From: Gemmatimonadota bacterium
Lineage (GTDB): Bacteria; Gemmatimonadota; Gemmatimonadetes; Gemmatimonadales; GWC2-71-9
Direction of reading: 5' to 3'
Length of the DNA: 64,000 nucleotides
NCBI GenBank assembly: GCA_003223395.1
Contig: QHUZ01000041.1
Coordinates: 1-64,000, forward strand
Shown here: positions 37,454 to 45,251 of the stretch, piece after piece
Numbering within the stretch: position 1 is the first letter of the stretch
Layout of the letters: every line of letters begins with the position of its first letter
Made by a program: the position numbers and the translations under genes
The notes under the pieces: model-generated
What the model saw: only the letters and a program-made list of their open reading frames with translations
Databases searched by the model: none
What the model was told of the DNA's origin: nothing

Positions 37454-37578
37454 GGGGGCATGTAGCCCGGGGAGTCGCATATTGCCACAGTCATCGAGCT
37501 CCGCTGGCGCCCCTGAGGAGTCTCTGATTTGGCGTAAGTCAATACTCTGTTTACACTTCGCTCTTCGCGCCCCACATC

Positions 37579-37594
37579 GGGTATGATTAGTGCC
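37579..37594 (+). promoter_or_regulatory. Putative sigma-54 promoter of pilin gene 2
   Basis: GGGTATGATTAGTGCC: GG at 37580-37581, GC at 37592-37593, 10-base spacing, 62 bases before the ATG. Confidence 0.55.
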
Positions 37595-37654
37595 TCTAGG
37601 GGGCCCAGAATAACTCAGACGTTCATGCTGTTCCATACAGGGGAGGTAGTCCAG

Positions 37655-38023
37655 ATGAACCGCAAGGGTTTCACACTGATCGAACTTCTGATCGTGGTCG
37701 TGATCATCGGCATTTTGGCCGCGATCGCGATTCCGAAGTTCGCGAACACGAAGGAAAAGGCGTATCTCGCCTCGATGAAGTCGGATCTGCGCAACCTGAT
37801 TACTGCTGAAGAGGCGTATTTCGCCGACTCGGTGAAGTACACGAGCAACCTGGGTACGGCGTATGCGACGACCAGCGGCGTGGTTGGCCCCACCATTGCG
37901 GTGACGGCTAACGGCTTCACGGCGACGGTCTCGCACACCACGACGACGAAGACCTGTTCGATCTATGTCGGTACGACTTCGTTGGCGCCTGCCAACAAGG
38001 AAGGCGAGCCGAAGTGCCAGTAA
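37655..38023 (+). CDS. pilA: Type IV major pilin, copy 2 (PilA-like)
   Basis: 122 aa. ATG 37655 is preceded by GGGGAGGTAG; an ATG further upstream would add 24 residues ahead of the prepilin signal and is rejected. Same class III signal, helix and Cys 101/Cys 121 pair as copy 1. It differs at Ala 69, Ala 71-Thr 72, Asn 86 and Thr 107. Nucleotide identity to copy 1 is very high in the first 200 bases, while the leaders upstream differ. It is monocistronic: own putative sigma-54 promoter and own terminator. The pilin is inserted in the inner membrane, processed by PilD (not in the window) and polymerised by PilB/PilC. Confidence 0.95.
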   Translation: MNRKGFTLIELLIVVVIIGILAAIAIPKFANTKEKAYLASMKSDLRNLITAEEAYFADSVKYTSNLGTAYATTSGVVGPTIAVTANGFTATVSHTTTTKTCSIYVGTTSLAPANKEGEPKCQ

Positions 38024-38046
38024 GGCCTTTGGCCTGACGCATCAGG

Positions 38047-38077
38047 GCGGCGGGGGAAACCCCGCCGCTCCTCTTTC
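38047..38077 (+). terminator. Terminator-like hairpin of pilin gene 2
   Basis: GCGGCGGGG (38047-38055), loop GAAA, CCCCGCCGC (38060-38068). The T-tract is interrupted (TCCTCTTT), so it may leak more than the other copies. Confidence 0.8.
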
Positions 38078-38348
38078 GGCAGGGCTGTAGGGATTACCCT
38101 ACTGTTGCCAGGGTAAAGACCTAGTCCCGCGCGGGTCAATGAAAACCGCAAAAAGCCAGAAACTTAGGTGTTCGCGACGTGAGCAACGGCCGACTACGTG
38201 GGTCGTAACTGGCGTCGCGAGTGTCACTTACGACCCCATGTTCACTTAAGGCACATTTCCTGCCTCCGGGAGAGCCGGAATAATCGGCGTTCGCCCGAAT
38301 CTTTCGACGACGCCCCGTAGTTCTCAGACACTCTCGGGAGGTTGTCAG
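38078..38348 (+). other. Long leader/intergenic region before pilin gene 3
   Basis: The whole gap between pilins 2 and 3 is 325 bases, the longest gene-free stretch here. Beyond the upstream hairpin and the sigma-54-like element at 38249 it holds several small inverted repeats (for example around CCCGCGCGGG at 38127-38136, and GTAGGGATTACCCTAC at 38088-38103). I see no open frame, tRNA or recognised riboswitch. Confidence 0.5.
38249..38264 (+). promoter_or_regulatory. Putative sigma-54 promoter of pilin gene 3
   Basis: AGGCACATTTCCTGCC: GG at 38250-38251 and GC at 38262-38263, 10-base spacing; close to the GGCAC...TTGC consensus. It lies 86 bases before the ATG. Confidence 0.6.
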
Positions 38349-38717
38349 ATGAACCGCAAGGGTTTCACACTGATCGAACTTCTGATCGTGGTCGTGATCA
38401 TCGGCATTTTGGCCGCGATCGCGATTCCGAAGTTCGCGAACACGAAGGAAAAGGCGTATCTCGCCTCGATGAAGTCGGATCTGCGCAACCTGATTACCGC
38501 CGAAGAGGCGTATTTCGCCGACTCGGTGAAGTACACCAGCAACCTGGGCACAGCGTACAACGTGACCAGCGGCGTGGTTGGCCCCACCATCGCGGTGACG
38601 GCTAACGGGTTCACGGCCACCGTGTCCCACACCACGACCACCAAGACGTGCGCGGTGTACGTCGGTACGACTTCGTTGGCGCCTGCCAACAAGGAAGGCG
38701 AGCCAAAGTGCCAGTAA
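38349..38717 (+). CDS. pilA: Type IV major pilin, copy 3 (PilA-like)
   Basis: 122 aa with the same processing site, helix and Cys pair as copies 1 and 2. It carries Ala 69, Asn 71-Val 72, Asn 86, Ala 102-Val 103 (in place of Ser-Ile) and Thr 107, so its differences are a mosaic of those in the other copies. The ribosome binding site is CGGGAGG with a leader unlike the others. It is followed by the strongest of the four terminators and then by the third TMTC-like gene. Confidence 0.95.
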   Translation: MNRKGFTLIELLIVVVIIGILAAIAIPKFANTKEKAYLASMKSDLRNLITAEEAYFADSVKYTSNLGTAYNVTSGVVGPTIAVTANGFTATVSHTTTTKTCAVYVGTTSLAPANKEGEPKCQ

Positions 38718-38738
38718 GGCCTTTGGCCTGACGCATCA

Positions 38739-38772
38739 GGGCGGCGGGGGAAACCCCGCCGCCCTTTTTTTT
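38739..38772 (+). terminator. Terminator of pilin gene 3
   Basis: GGGCGGCGGGG (38739-38749), loop GAAA, CCCCGCCGCCC (38754-38764), then eight T. Confidence 0.95.
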
Positions 38773-38793
38773 GCCTTCTTATATTGTCGCGCG

Positions 38794-40290
38794 ATGAAAG
38801 ACAAACACCTCTATCTCGCAGTGGCGGCGTGCGCCGTCGTGGTGCACATCGGCGCGGTATGGAATCAATTCGCGATGGACGATCGGCTCATCGTGGTCTT
38901 CAATCCGATGGTCCATTCCATCAGCGGAGTCTGGGGTGCTTTCGCCGCTCCGTATTGGCCGGCCAATCTCGGCGGCCTGGTTTACCGTCCCCTCCCGATC
39001 GCCTCGTACGCCCTCGATTGGCAGGTCCACTCTGCGGCCTGGTTCCACGCTGTGAACCTGTTGTGGCATGCCGGAGCAGCAGTGGCCGTCACCGCATTGG
39101 CGCGCCGCTGGGCGAGCGCGACGGCTGCACTCTCGGCGGGTTTGATCTTTGCGGTCCATCCGGTGCACGTCGAGGTGATCGCCAGCGTCGTCGGCCGTGC
39201 CGACCTGATGGCGACGCTGGGAACCTGCCTGGCCGTCTACGCCGCGTTGGTGCTCGACAGCGTCCCCTGGAGCGCGGCGTTTCTGATCTTCGGCATTCTG
39301 AGCAAGGAAAGCGCCGCGGCTACGCCTGCGCTGATCGGGTTGGGCTGGGCGCTGGGCCTGATGCGTCCGTCGCGTCGGCGCATGTTGTCGTTCGTTGCGA
39401 GCTGGGTGGCAATCGCGCTACCGTACCTCCTGCTCCGCTTGACGGTGCTGCATCCGTACGAGGGGTTTCCGAACCTCGCGGCACAATTTGCCGGCCAGGG
39501 GCCGCTCGCCATCCGCTTCACGGCAGTTGCCGCCTTCGCCGACGTCGTCCGTCTCCTGCTCGTTCCGTTCCACCTCCAGGCAGACTACTCCCCGATGGAG
39601 CGGATCGCGGTCACGAGTCCGCTGGCGCCGGGGTTCCTTCTGGGGCTGCTCTGTCTGAGTGCGTGGGTCGCGCTGACGATCCTCGCATGGCGTCGCGGCC
39701 AGCGTGTCGAGGCATACGGGCTCGGCTGGATTGGGATCGCGTACCTGCCGGTCTCGAACCTCGTCGTCCCCCACGGTGTCCTCGTCGCCGAGCGCCTTCT
39801 CTACTTGCCGTCTGTGGGCCTGGCTCTCGCCGCCGGGGCCGCGCTCGACCGGCTCCCACGACGGGCCTGGGCGACGGCGCTCGGTGTGCTGGTCGCGGCT
39901 GGGGCGGCTCGGAGCGCCGTGCGCGTTCCGGCGTGGCGAGACAACAGAACGGCGGTATTGGCCCTGATCGCCGACGCCCCGCTTTCCTACCGATCCTGGG
40001 ATTATCTCGGATGGGAGTACCTCTGGTCCGGGCATGACGAGCGTGCGCTGGCGTCCTTCCGCCGTGCGGGGTTGATATATCCTGGTGACGCGAGACTACA
40101 TCTGGCGGCGGCACACATGGCGTATGCCCTTGGACGCACCGCACTGGCGGATTCTCTCCTCGTGCGCGCGGACTCCGTATGCCCGCGTTGCCCGACGGCC
40201 TATCGGAACCAGGCGAGCGCGGCACGGCTGCGCGGTGACACCGCAGCCGCGGAGTTCCTCCTGCATCATGTCCAGCCTGCGCCGCGATGA
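38794..40290 (+). CDS. TMTC-like membrane glycosyltransferase 3
   Basis: 498 aa, equal in length to copy 1 and clearly closer to it than to copy 2: FAMDDRLIVVFNPMVHSISG (Asp 29-30), YRPLPIASYALDW, VHPVHVEVIASVVGRADLMA, GILSKESAA, DYSPMERIA, LVAERLLYLPSVGLAL, and a TPR-like tail ending with a CPRCPTAYRNQASAARLRGD segment. It has multiple transmembrane helices and the sugar-transfer face should be periplasmic. It starts only 22 bases after the pilin 3 terminator and ends 113 bases before pilin 4, so it is embedded in the pilin array. The donor is probably a polyprenyl-linked sugar. The acceptor is inferred, not shown, to be pilin. Confidence 0.82.
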   Translation: MKDKHLYLAVAACAVVVHIGAVWNQFAMDDRLIVVFNPMVHSISGVWGAFAAPYWPANLGGLVYRPLPIASYALDWQVHSAAWFHAVNLLWHAGAAVAVTALARRWASATAALSAGLIFAVHPVHVEVIASVVGRADLMATLGTCLAVYAALVLDSVPWSAAFLIFGILSKESAAATPALIGLGWALGLMRPSRRRMLSFVASWVAIALPYLLLRLTVLHPYEGFPNLAAQFAGQGPLAIRFTAVAAFADVVRLLLVPFHLQADYSPMERIAVTSPLAPGFLLGLLCLSAWVALTILAWRRGQRVEAYGLGWIGIAYLPVSNLVVPHGVLVAERLLYLPSVGLALAAGAALDRLPRRAWATALGVLVAAGAARSAVRVPAWRDNRTAVLALIADAPLSYRSWDYLGWEYLWSGHDERALASFRRAGLIYPGDARLHLAAAHMAYALGRTALADSLLVRADSVCPRCPTAYRNQASAARLRGDTAAAEFLLHHVQPAPR

Positions 40291-40351
40291 AACGCGCGCT
40301 GGTCGTTGTCGTTTCAATTGTCATCTTGATGTGACTAAATGGCCTCCGGAC

Positions 40352-40367
40352 GGGTCGATAGGCTGCG
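40352..40367 (+). promoter_or_regulatory. Weak sigma-54-like site before pilin gene 4
   Basis: GGGTCGATAGGCTGCG: GG at 40353-40354 and GC at 40365-40366 with 10-base spacing, but flanks are poor compared with pilins 1-3. It lies 38 bases before the GTG. Confidence 0.3.
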
Positions 40368-40403
40368 CCTGACACCGTGTCCCACCTTCCGGAGGTAGTA
40401 CAG

Positions 40404-40772
40404 GTGAACAGGAAAGGCTTCACCCTGATCGAACTTCTGATCGTCGTCGTGATCATCGGTATTCTGGCTGCGATCGCGATTCCGAAGTTCGCGAACACGA
40501 AGGAGAAGGCGTATCTGGCGTCGATGAAGTCGGATTTGCGAAACCTGATTACGGCCGAAGAGGCGTACTTTGCCGACTCGGTGAAATACACCAGCAACCT
40601 CGGTACCGCGTATGCGACGACCACGGGCGTGGTTGGCCCCACCATTGCGGTGACGGCCGACGGATTCACCGCGACGGTGACCCATACCACGACGACGAAG
40701 ACCTGTTCGATCTATGTCGGGTCGACGTCGCTGGCGCCTGCCAACAAGGAAGGCGAGCCGAAGTGCGCGTAA
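40404..40772 (+). CDS. pilA: Type IV major pilin, copy 4 (PilA-like), GTG start
   Basis: 122 aa from GTG 40404, with GGAGGTAG just upstream; the other three copies start with ATG. A longer frame from 40377 would place nine residues before the prepilin leader and is less likely. Same class III signal and helix. It carries Ala 69, Ala 71-Thr 72, Thr 74, Asp 86, Thr 93 and a C-terminal Cys 121-Ala 122. At DNA level it is the most diverged copy (different codons in the leader and TTTGCGAAACC in the helix) and its 3' mini-palindrome is degenerate. It is followed by its own hairpin and by a two-component pair. Confidence 0.93.
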   Translation: MNRKGFTLIELLIVVVIIGILAAIAIPKFANTKEKAYLASMKSDLRNLITAEEAYFADSVKYTSNLGTAYATTTGVVGPTIAVTADGFTATVTHTTTTKTCSIYVGSTSLAPANKEGEPKCA

Positions 40773-40795
40773 GGTTTCGGGCCTAACGCATCAGG

Positions 40796-40827
40796 GCGGC
40801 GGGGGAAACCCCGCCGCTCGCTTTTTT
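40796..40827 (+). terminator. Terminator of pilin gene 4
   Basis: GCGGCGGGG (40796-40804), loop GAAA, CCCCGCCGC (40809-40817), then CTTTTTT. Confidence 0.9.
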
Positions 40828-40846
40828 AGCCTTATCTTGGGGTCCC

Positions 40847-41986
40847 ATGAATCGCCCCAAGCCGGCGCTCCGCGTCGAGCTCCTGTTCTACCTCACCTTC
40901 CTCGCCGCCTTCGCGATCCTCGTGGGCGTGGCGACCTCCCAGTTCGCCCTGTCGATTGCTCCCGAACGCGGCGTCTTCCTTGTTATCGTTTTCGTCGCGG
41001 TCGAAGTTGGGATCTTCGTACTCTATGGCCGCTCACTCGTGACCCGCCTGGTGCTCCGCCCGCTCGACCGCGTCGTGGAGACCGCGGATGCCGTCGCCGA
41101 CGGCGACCTCGCGGCCCGCGCCCCGGACGCCGAGACCCGCGATTTCGCGACCCTCGCCGAGCGTCTGAATCGGATGACGGACCGGCTCCTGGACGCACAG
41201 AGCCAACTAGTCCGCTCGGAAAAGCTGGCCAGCATCGGACGTCTCGCCGCCGGCGTCGCGCATGAGGTCGGCAATCCCCTCGGCGCCGCGGGGACCTATC
41301 TCGAGGTATTGCGGCGCCGCGGCGCCGATCACGAAGTCACGCAGGGCATAGCGCGCGAGCTGGAGCGCCTCGACCGGATCGTACGCAGCCTGCTCGACTA
41401 CGCCCGGCCGCAAGAGGATCCGCTCGTTCCCATCGATCCCTCGCGAATCGTACGCGGTGCCTTCGAGCTGCTGCGGGCACAAGGCGCGTTCCGCAACGTG
41501 CGCGCCGAGATCGACGACGGGCTGCAAGTCCCCGAGATCATGGGCCGCGCCCACATTCTGGAGCAGACGCTCGTCAATCTGCTCCTCAATGCGGTAGACG
41601 CGACGCCGGCAGGCGGATCCATCATCATCGGGGCCCGACGTTGGGCCTACGAGCCCGGACAATCGCTGCCCAAGCGTGAGAGCGATCCGGGCTACGCCCG
41701 GTTTCCGCGGACGTCGGAACGGCGGCCGGCACGGGTCGAGTTTGCGGCGGGGCAACCCGGTGCACTCCTCTTCGTCGCCGACTCCGGATCCGGCGTCGCG
41801 CCCGAAGACCGCGAGAAGGTCTTCGAGCCGTTCTTCACGACCAAGGACCCGGGCCGCGGGACGGGGCTGGGCCTCGCCATCGTTGCGCGATCGGTGCACG
41901 ACATGGGCGGCGTCGTCTGGGTCGACGGCGCCCGCGAAGGCGGCGCAGCGTTCAAGATGTTCTTCCCCATCGCCGTGCCGCGATGA
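40847..41986 (+). CDS. Sensor histidine kinase (NtrB-type, HAMP)
   Basis: 379 aa. Two transmembrane helices (about 12-32 and 45-66) have almost no periplasmic loop between them, then a HAMP linker (LRPLDRVVETADAVADGDLA), a HisKA box (LAAGVAHEVGNPLGAAGTYL, His 139) and a HATPase domain ([30 protein letters not shown]). It therefore senses a membrane or cytoplasmic signal. It is co-transcribed with the response regulator at 41983 (ATGA overlap). The position between pilins and minor pilins suggests a role in pilus control, which is inference. Confidence 0.88.
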   Translation: MNRPKPALRVELLFYLTFLAAFAILVGVATSQFALSIAPERGVFLVIVFVAVEVGIFVLYGRSLVTRLVLRPLDRVVETADAVADGDLAARAPDAETRDFATLAERLNRMTDRLLDAQSQLVRSEKLASIGRLAAGVAHEVGNPLGAAGTYLEVLRRRGADHEVTQGIARELERLDRIVRSLLDYARPQEDPLVPIDPSRIVRGAFELLRAQGAFRNVRAEIDDGLQVPEIMGRAHILEQTLVNLLLNAVDATPAGGSIIIGARRWAYEPGQSLPKRESDPGYARFPRTSERRPARVEFAAGQPGALLFVADSGSGVAPEDREKVFEPFFTTKDPGRGTGLGLAIVARSVHDMGGVVWVDGAREGGAAFKMFFPIAVPR

Positions 41987-43341
41987 AGAAAGTCCTGATT
42001 GTCGACGACGAACCAGGCCTGCGTCAAAGCCTCGGCCTGCTTTTGACGGACGCGGGCTACGCGGTGACGGCCGAACAGGATGGCCGGCGCGGACTCGACC
42101 GCGCCACCGCCGAGCCGTTCGACCTCGTCCTCTGCGATGTGCGCATGCCGGAAATGGACGGCCTGACGTTCCTGCGGAATTACCGCCAACGCGGCGGCAG
42201 CGCGCTCGTCATCGTCATGAGCGCCTACGGCGGCGAGGATGCGGCGATCGCCGCGATGAAAGAAGGCGCGTACGACTATCTCCCCAAGCCGTTCCGCCCG
42301 GACGAAGTCGTGCTCACGCTCCGGAAGGCGGAGGAGCGCGAGCGGCTGCGGCAGGAAGTCGTAGGCCTCAAGGCACAACTCGCCGCCGGGCCGGCAGAGC
42401 GGGGGCTCATCGTCGAAAGCGCCGCGATGCGCCAGGCGCTCGCGCTCGTCACGCGTGTCGCCGAGCACAATACCACCGTCCTGATTACGGGTGAGAGCGG
42501 AACCGGCAAGGAAGTCGTGGCGCGCGCGATTCACCGCGCGAGCCCGCGCGCCGCCAGGGCATTCGTCGGCATCAACTGCGCGGCGATTCCCGAGGCCTTG
42601 CTCGAGTCCGAGCTGTTCGGTCACGTGCGCGGCGCCTTCACCGGCGCGAGCGCGGACAAGATGGGCCTGTTCGAAGCCGCCAACGGCGGAACGATTCTCC
42701 TCGACGAAATCGGCGAGCTGCCGCTCGGCCTGCAAGCGAAGTTGCTGCGCGTGCTGCAGGAGAATGAGATCCGCCGAGTCGGCGACCAGAAGACGCGTCG
42801 CGTCGATGCACGGGTCCTCGCCGCCACGGCACGCGACCTCGAGGCGGAAGTCCGCGCGGGTCGGTTTCGCGAAGACCTGTTTTATCGGATCAATGTCGTG
42901 GTGATTACGCTGCCGCCGCTGCGCGAGCGGGAAGACGACATCGCGCCGCTCTCCCGCCACTTCGCCGCGCGCCTCGCACAGCGACTCGGCCGCCCCTTGG
43001 CGCTCAGCGACGGCGCCATCGCCTGGCTCGAGCAGCAGCCGTGGCCCGGTAACATCCGCGAGCTCGAGAACGCGATCGAGCGCGCCGCGGTGCTGAACGA
43101 AAAGCCGGTCTTGGAGCGCGGAGATTTCAATACCGCTCCCCTTCGCCAGGAAGTGGAGAGGGGGTCAGGGGGTGAGGACACCGGGGACGGGACCCTCAAG
43201 TCCATCGTTGAGGATGCCGAGCGCCGAGCGATCATCGAGGCCCTCAAGGCAACCGAGGGCAACCGCCGCGCGGCGGCGCAGCGGCTGGGCGTGAGTCTGC
43301 GGACGCTCTTCTACAAAATCGATCGGTATGGGATCAGCTAG
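41983..43341 (+). CDS. NtrC-family sigma-54-dependent response regulator
   Basis: 452 aa, complete. Receiver domain with Asp 52 (LCDVRMPEM), AAA+ domain with Walker A GESGTGKE, the sigma-54 loop GAFTGA, Walker [23 protein letters not shown] with the arginine finger, [15 protein letters not shown], and a Fis-type DNA-binding helix ([20 protein letters not shown]). It should activate sigma-54 promoters when phosphorylated by the kinase at 40847. Because the PilR gene at 29670 is broken, this is the only intact sigma-54 activator visible in the window and a natural candidate to drive the pilin promoters. Confidence 0.93.
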   Translation: MKKVLIVDDEPGLRQSLGLLLTDAGYAVTAEQDGRRGLDRATAEPFDLVLCDVRMPEMDGLTFLRNYRQRGGSALVIVMSAYGGEDAAIAAMKEGAYDYLPKPFRPDEVVLTLRKAEERERLRQEVVGLKAQLAAGPAERGLIVESAAMRQALALVTRVAEHNTTVLITGESGTGKEVVARAIHRASPRAARAFVGINCAAIPEALLESELFGHVRGAFTGASADKMGLFEAANGGTILLDEIGELPLGLQAKLLRVLQENEIRRVGDQKTRRVDARVLAATARDLEAEVRAGRFREDLFYRINVVVITLPPLREREDDIAPLSRHFAARLAQRLGRPLALSDGAIAWLEQQPWPGNIRELENAIERAAVLNEKPVLERGDFNTAPLRQEVERGSGGEDTGDGTLKSIVEDAERRAIIEALKATEGNRRAAAQRLGVSLRTLFYKIDRYGIS

Positions 43342-43478
43342 AGGCATGCAAAACTCTGCATACGTGCAGGATTCTGCGGTGGTTTGGACGTCGGTTGTCT
43401 GGCGTAACACCTTGTGAAACAGTCGCTTACGGCTAGGCACGGAACGTGTAATACGGAGTCGCCCAACGGAGGGGTGAT

Positions 43479-43922
43479 ATGGGTCGCAAGGGGTTCAGCA
43501 CTATCGAATTGATCGTGGTCATCATCCTGATCGGCGTGATCGCGTCGATCGGTTTTCCGCGGCTGCGCGATGGACTGGAGAAGCAGAACGTCCGCAGCGC
43601 CAAGGCGCTGATCGCGACGTTGGCCGCGACGGCCCGTGGCGCGGCGATTCAGCGCGGCTGTTCCGCCACGCTGAACATCACGGTGGACAGCGTCTGGGTG
43701 ACCGCGTGCGGCGTGAACCCGCCGGCAGCCTTGGTCTCGGTGGGAACCAAGAAGCTCGTCGGCGATGAATTCAACGTCACGCTGAATTCGACCGGCGGGT
43801 CGGTCGTCTACGATCCTCGTGGCATCTCGACCGTTTTCCAAGCCACTACGGTGCGGGTCATCGGGCCGCATTACAGCGACTCGGTGATCATCAACGAGGT
43901 GGGGAAGGTGAAGAAACAATGA
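43479..43922 (+). CDS. Minor pilin / pseudopilin, GspH/FimT type
   Basis: 147 aa. Class III signal MGRKG|FSTIELIVVIILIGVIAS, then a helix and a beta-rich C-terminal domain with SARGAAIQRG-type spacing (ATARGAAIQRGC), typical of GspH/FimT proteins. ACGGAGGGG lies upstream. It primes pilus assembly with the other minor pilins. Its stop overlaps the next gene (ATGA). A site 50 bases upstream (GGCACGGAACGTGT, 43435-43448) has a good -24 half but GT instead of GC at -12, so I do not call it a promoter. Confidence 0.88.
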   Translation: MGRKGFSTIELIVVIILIGVIASIGFPRLRDGLEKQNVRSAKALIATLAATARGAAIQRGCSATLNITVDSVWVTACGVNPPAALVSVGTKKLVGDEFNVTLNSTGGSVVYDPRGISTVFQATTVRVIGPHYSDSVIINEVGKVKKQ

Positions 43923-44308
43923 ACACCGTCAAGAACAACAAGGGTTTCACGATCATCGAGATCATCATCGCGATCATCGTGCTGACCGTCGGTGTGCTCG
44001 GCATGGTGACGACGGCCGCACTCGTGACGCGGATGATAGCCCGCGGGCAGCGGTCCGCTCAGGCCTCCGCGTTTGCGTCGCGCCGGCTCGAGCGGATGCG
44101 GGTCGCGGCGTGTGTGAATGCGCAGCGCGTCGATGGCAGCGATACCCTGTACCGCGGATCGACGTGGGTGGCGCTGAACAACTGGACGTTTTCGGACGCC
44201 GGGAATCAGAACTACCGGCTCAAAATCGTGAGCATCTACAAGACGGAAAAGGATAAAACTCGCAGGGACTCATCGGAGACTACGATCTCATGCAACACAT
44301 TCCTATGA
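43919..44308 (+). CDS. Minor pilin PilV-like
   Basis: 129 aa. Prepilin leader MNTVKNNKG|FTIIEIIIAIIVLTVGVLGM, with the 'VGVLGM' helix end typical of PilV/PilI. Helical AFASRRLERMRVAACV follows, then a short C-terminal domain with three Cys in total. It forms part of the minor-pilin tip complex together with the genes on both sides. Overlaps of 4 bases upstream and downstream show translational coupling. Confidence 0.85.
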   Translation: MNTVKNNKGFTIIEIIIAIIVLTVGVLGMVTTAALVTRMIARGQRSAQASAFASRRLERMRVAACVNAQRVDGSDTLYRGSTWVALNNWTFSDAGNQNYRLKIVSIYKTEKDKTRRDSSETTISCNTFL

Positions 44309-45195
44309 GCCGCGGCCGCCGCGGTTTCACGATGATCGAGCTGCTGGTCGCGCTCGTGCTGTTGGGTCTCGTAAGCGCCGCCCTGTACCGCGTGCTGGTC
44401 AACAACCAGCGCCTCTACATGGCGCAGACGCAGCGCATCGATCTGGCGCAGAACATCCGAGCCGCCGGCTCGATTCTGCCGGCCGAGTTCCGCGAGCTGG
44501 ACGCGTCGGAAGGCGACATCACGGCGATGACGCCCACGAGCATCTCGATCCGCGCGATGCGCTGGCTCGGGTTTGCGTGCAACACACCTGGATTGGGCGG
44601 CGCGCTGAACGGCGTCTCGGTCATCGTGCGCGGCGGAGCGCCGGGTGAGCCCCTGTTCTTCGGCTCGCGGGGCATCGACAACAGCAAAGACGGCGTGCTG
44701 ATCTATTACGACGGCAACCAGAACTCGCGACTCGATGATTTCTGGGCGACTGCTACGATCACGGCGGCGCCCAACGGGCAGAACTGCGATGACGGCACGA
44801 ACGGACAGCGCCTGATCTTGAACATCAACCTGCTCGGGCTCGGGCCGAACGTGGCGGGCGCGATCCCGCTGGGTGCTCCCATCCGGGGATGGGAGGCCGT
44901 CACCTACCAGCTGTATCAGCCGGCGGGGGACACGTCCTCGTACGTCGGCTTTCAGCCGGCCGGCCAGACGATGCAGCCGCTCATCGGGCCGGTACTCGCC
45001 GGCAACGGCTTGCAGTTCCAGTACTACGACGCCAACGGCAACGTGACGGCGGTCCGTGCACAGGTCGCCCGGATCGACATCACAGTCCGTGCCCGGACCG
45101 CCGCGGCGGTTCGCGCCGGCGGCCAGGCTGCTATGGCGACGATGGTCGACAGCGTTGTCACCAGCGTGGCATTGCGAAATAACCGGCGGTTTTGA
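44305..45195 (+). CDS. Minor pilin PilW-like
   Basis: 296 aa from ATG 44305, which overlaps the upstream stop (ATGA); an alternative ATG at 44290 adds five residues. Prepilin leader MSRGRRG|FTMIELLVALVLLGLVSAA, then MAQTQRIDLAQNIRAAGSIL and a long beta-rich C-terminal region, as in PilW. It likely acts as a minor pilin linking the tip complex. Ends 56 bases before the next gene. Confidence 0.85.
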   Translation: MSRGRRGFTMIELLVALVLLGLVSAALYRVLVNNQRLYMAQTQRIDLAQNIRAAGSILPAEFRELDASEGDITAMTPTSISIRAMRWLGFACNTPGLGGALNGVSVIVRGGAPGEPLFFGSRGIDNSKDGVLIYYDGNQNSRLDDFWATATITAAPNGQNCDDGTNGQRLILNINLLGLGPNVAGAIPLGAPIRGWEAVTYQLYQPAGDTSSYVGFQPAGQTMQPLIGPVLAGNGLQFQYYDANGNVTAVRAQVARIDITVRARTAAAVRAGGQAAMATMVDSVVTSVALRNNRRF

Positions 45196-45251
45196 ACGGC
45201 AGATTGGTGGAGGTTCGTGAAGGACCTCCAAAACACTTGAAGGGGGAACGT

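Noticed and set aside
38140-38230. Possible c-di-GMP (GEMM) riboswitch in the leader before pilin 3
   Set aside because: A CGCAAAAAGCC string recalls the GEMM core, but the GGGCAAACC half, tetraloop and paired stems are not present. An Infernal search with the c-di-GMP-I model would decide.
37030-38772. Regular long repeats as a CRISPR or satellite array
   Set aside because: The repeated units are full pilin genes with ribosome binding sites and terminators, spaced irregularly.
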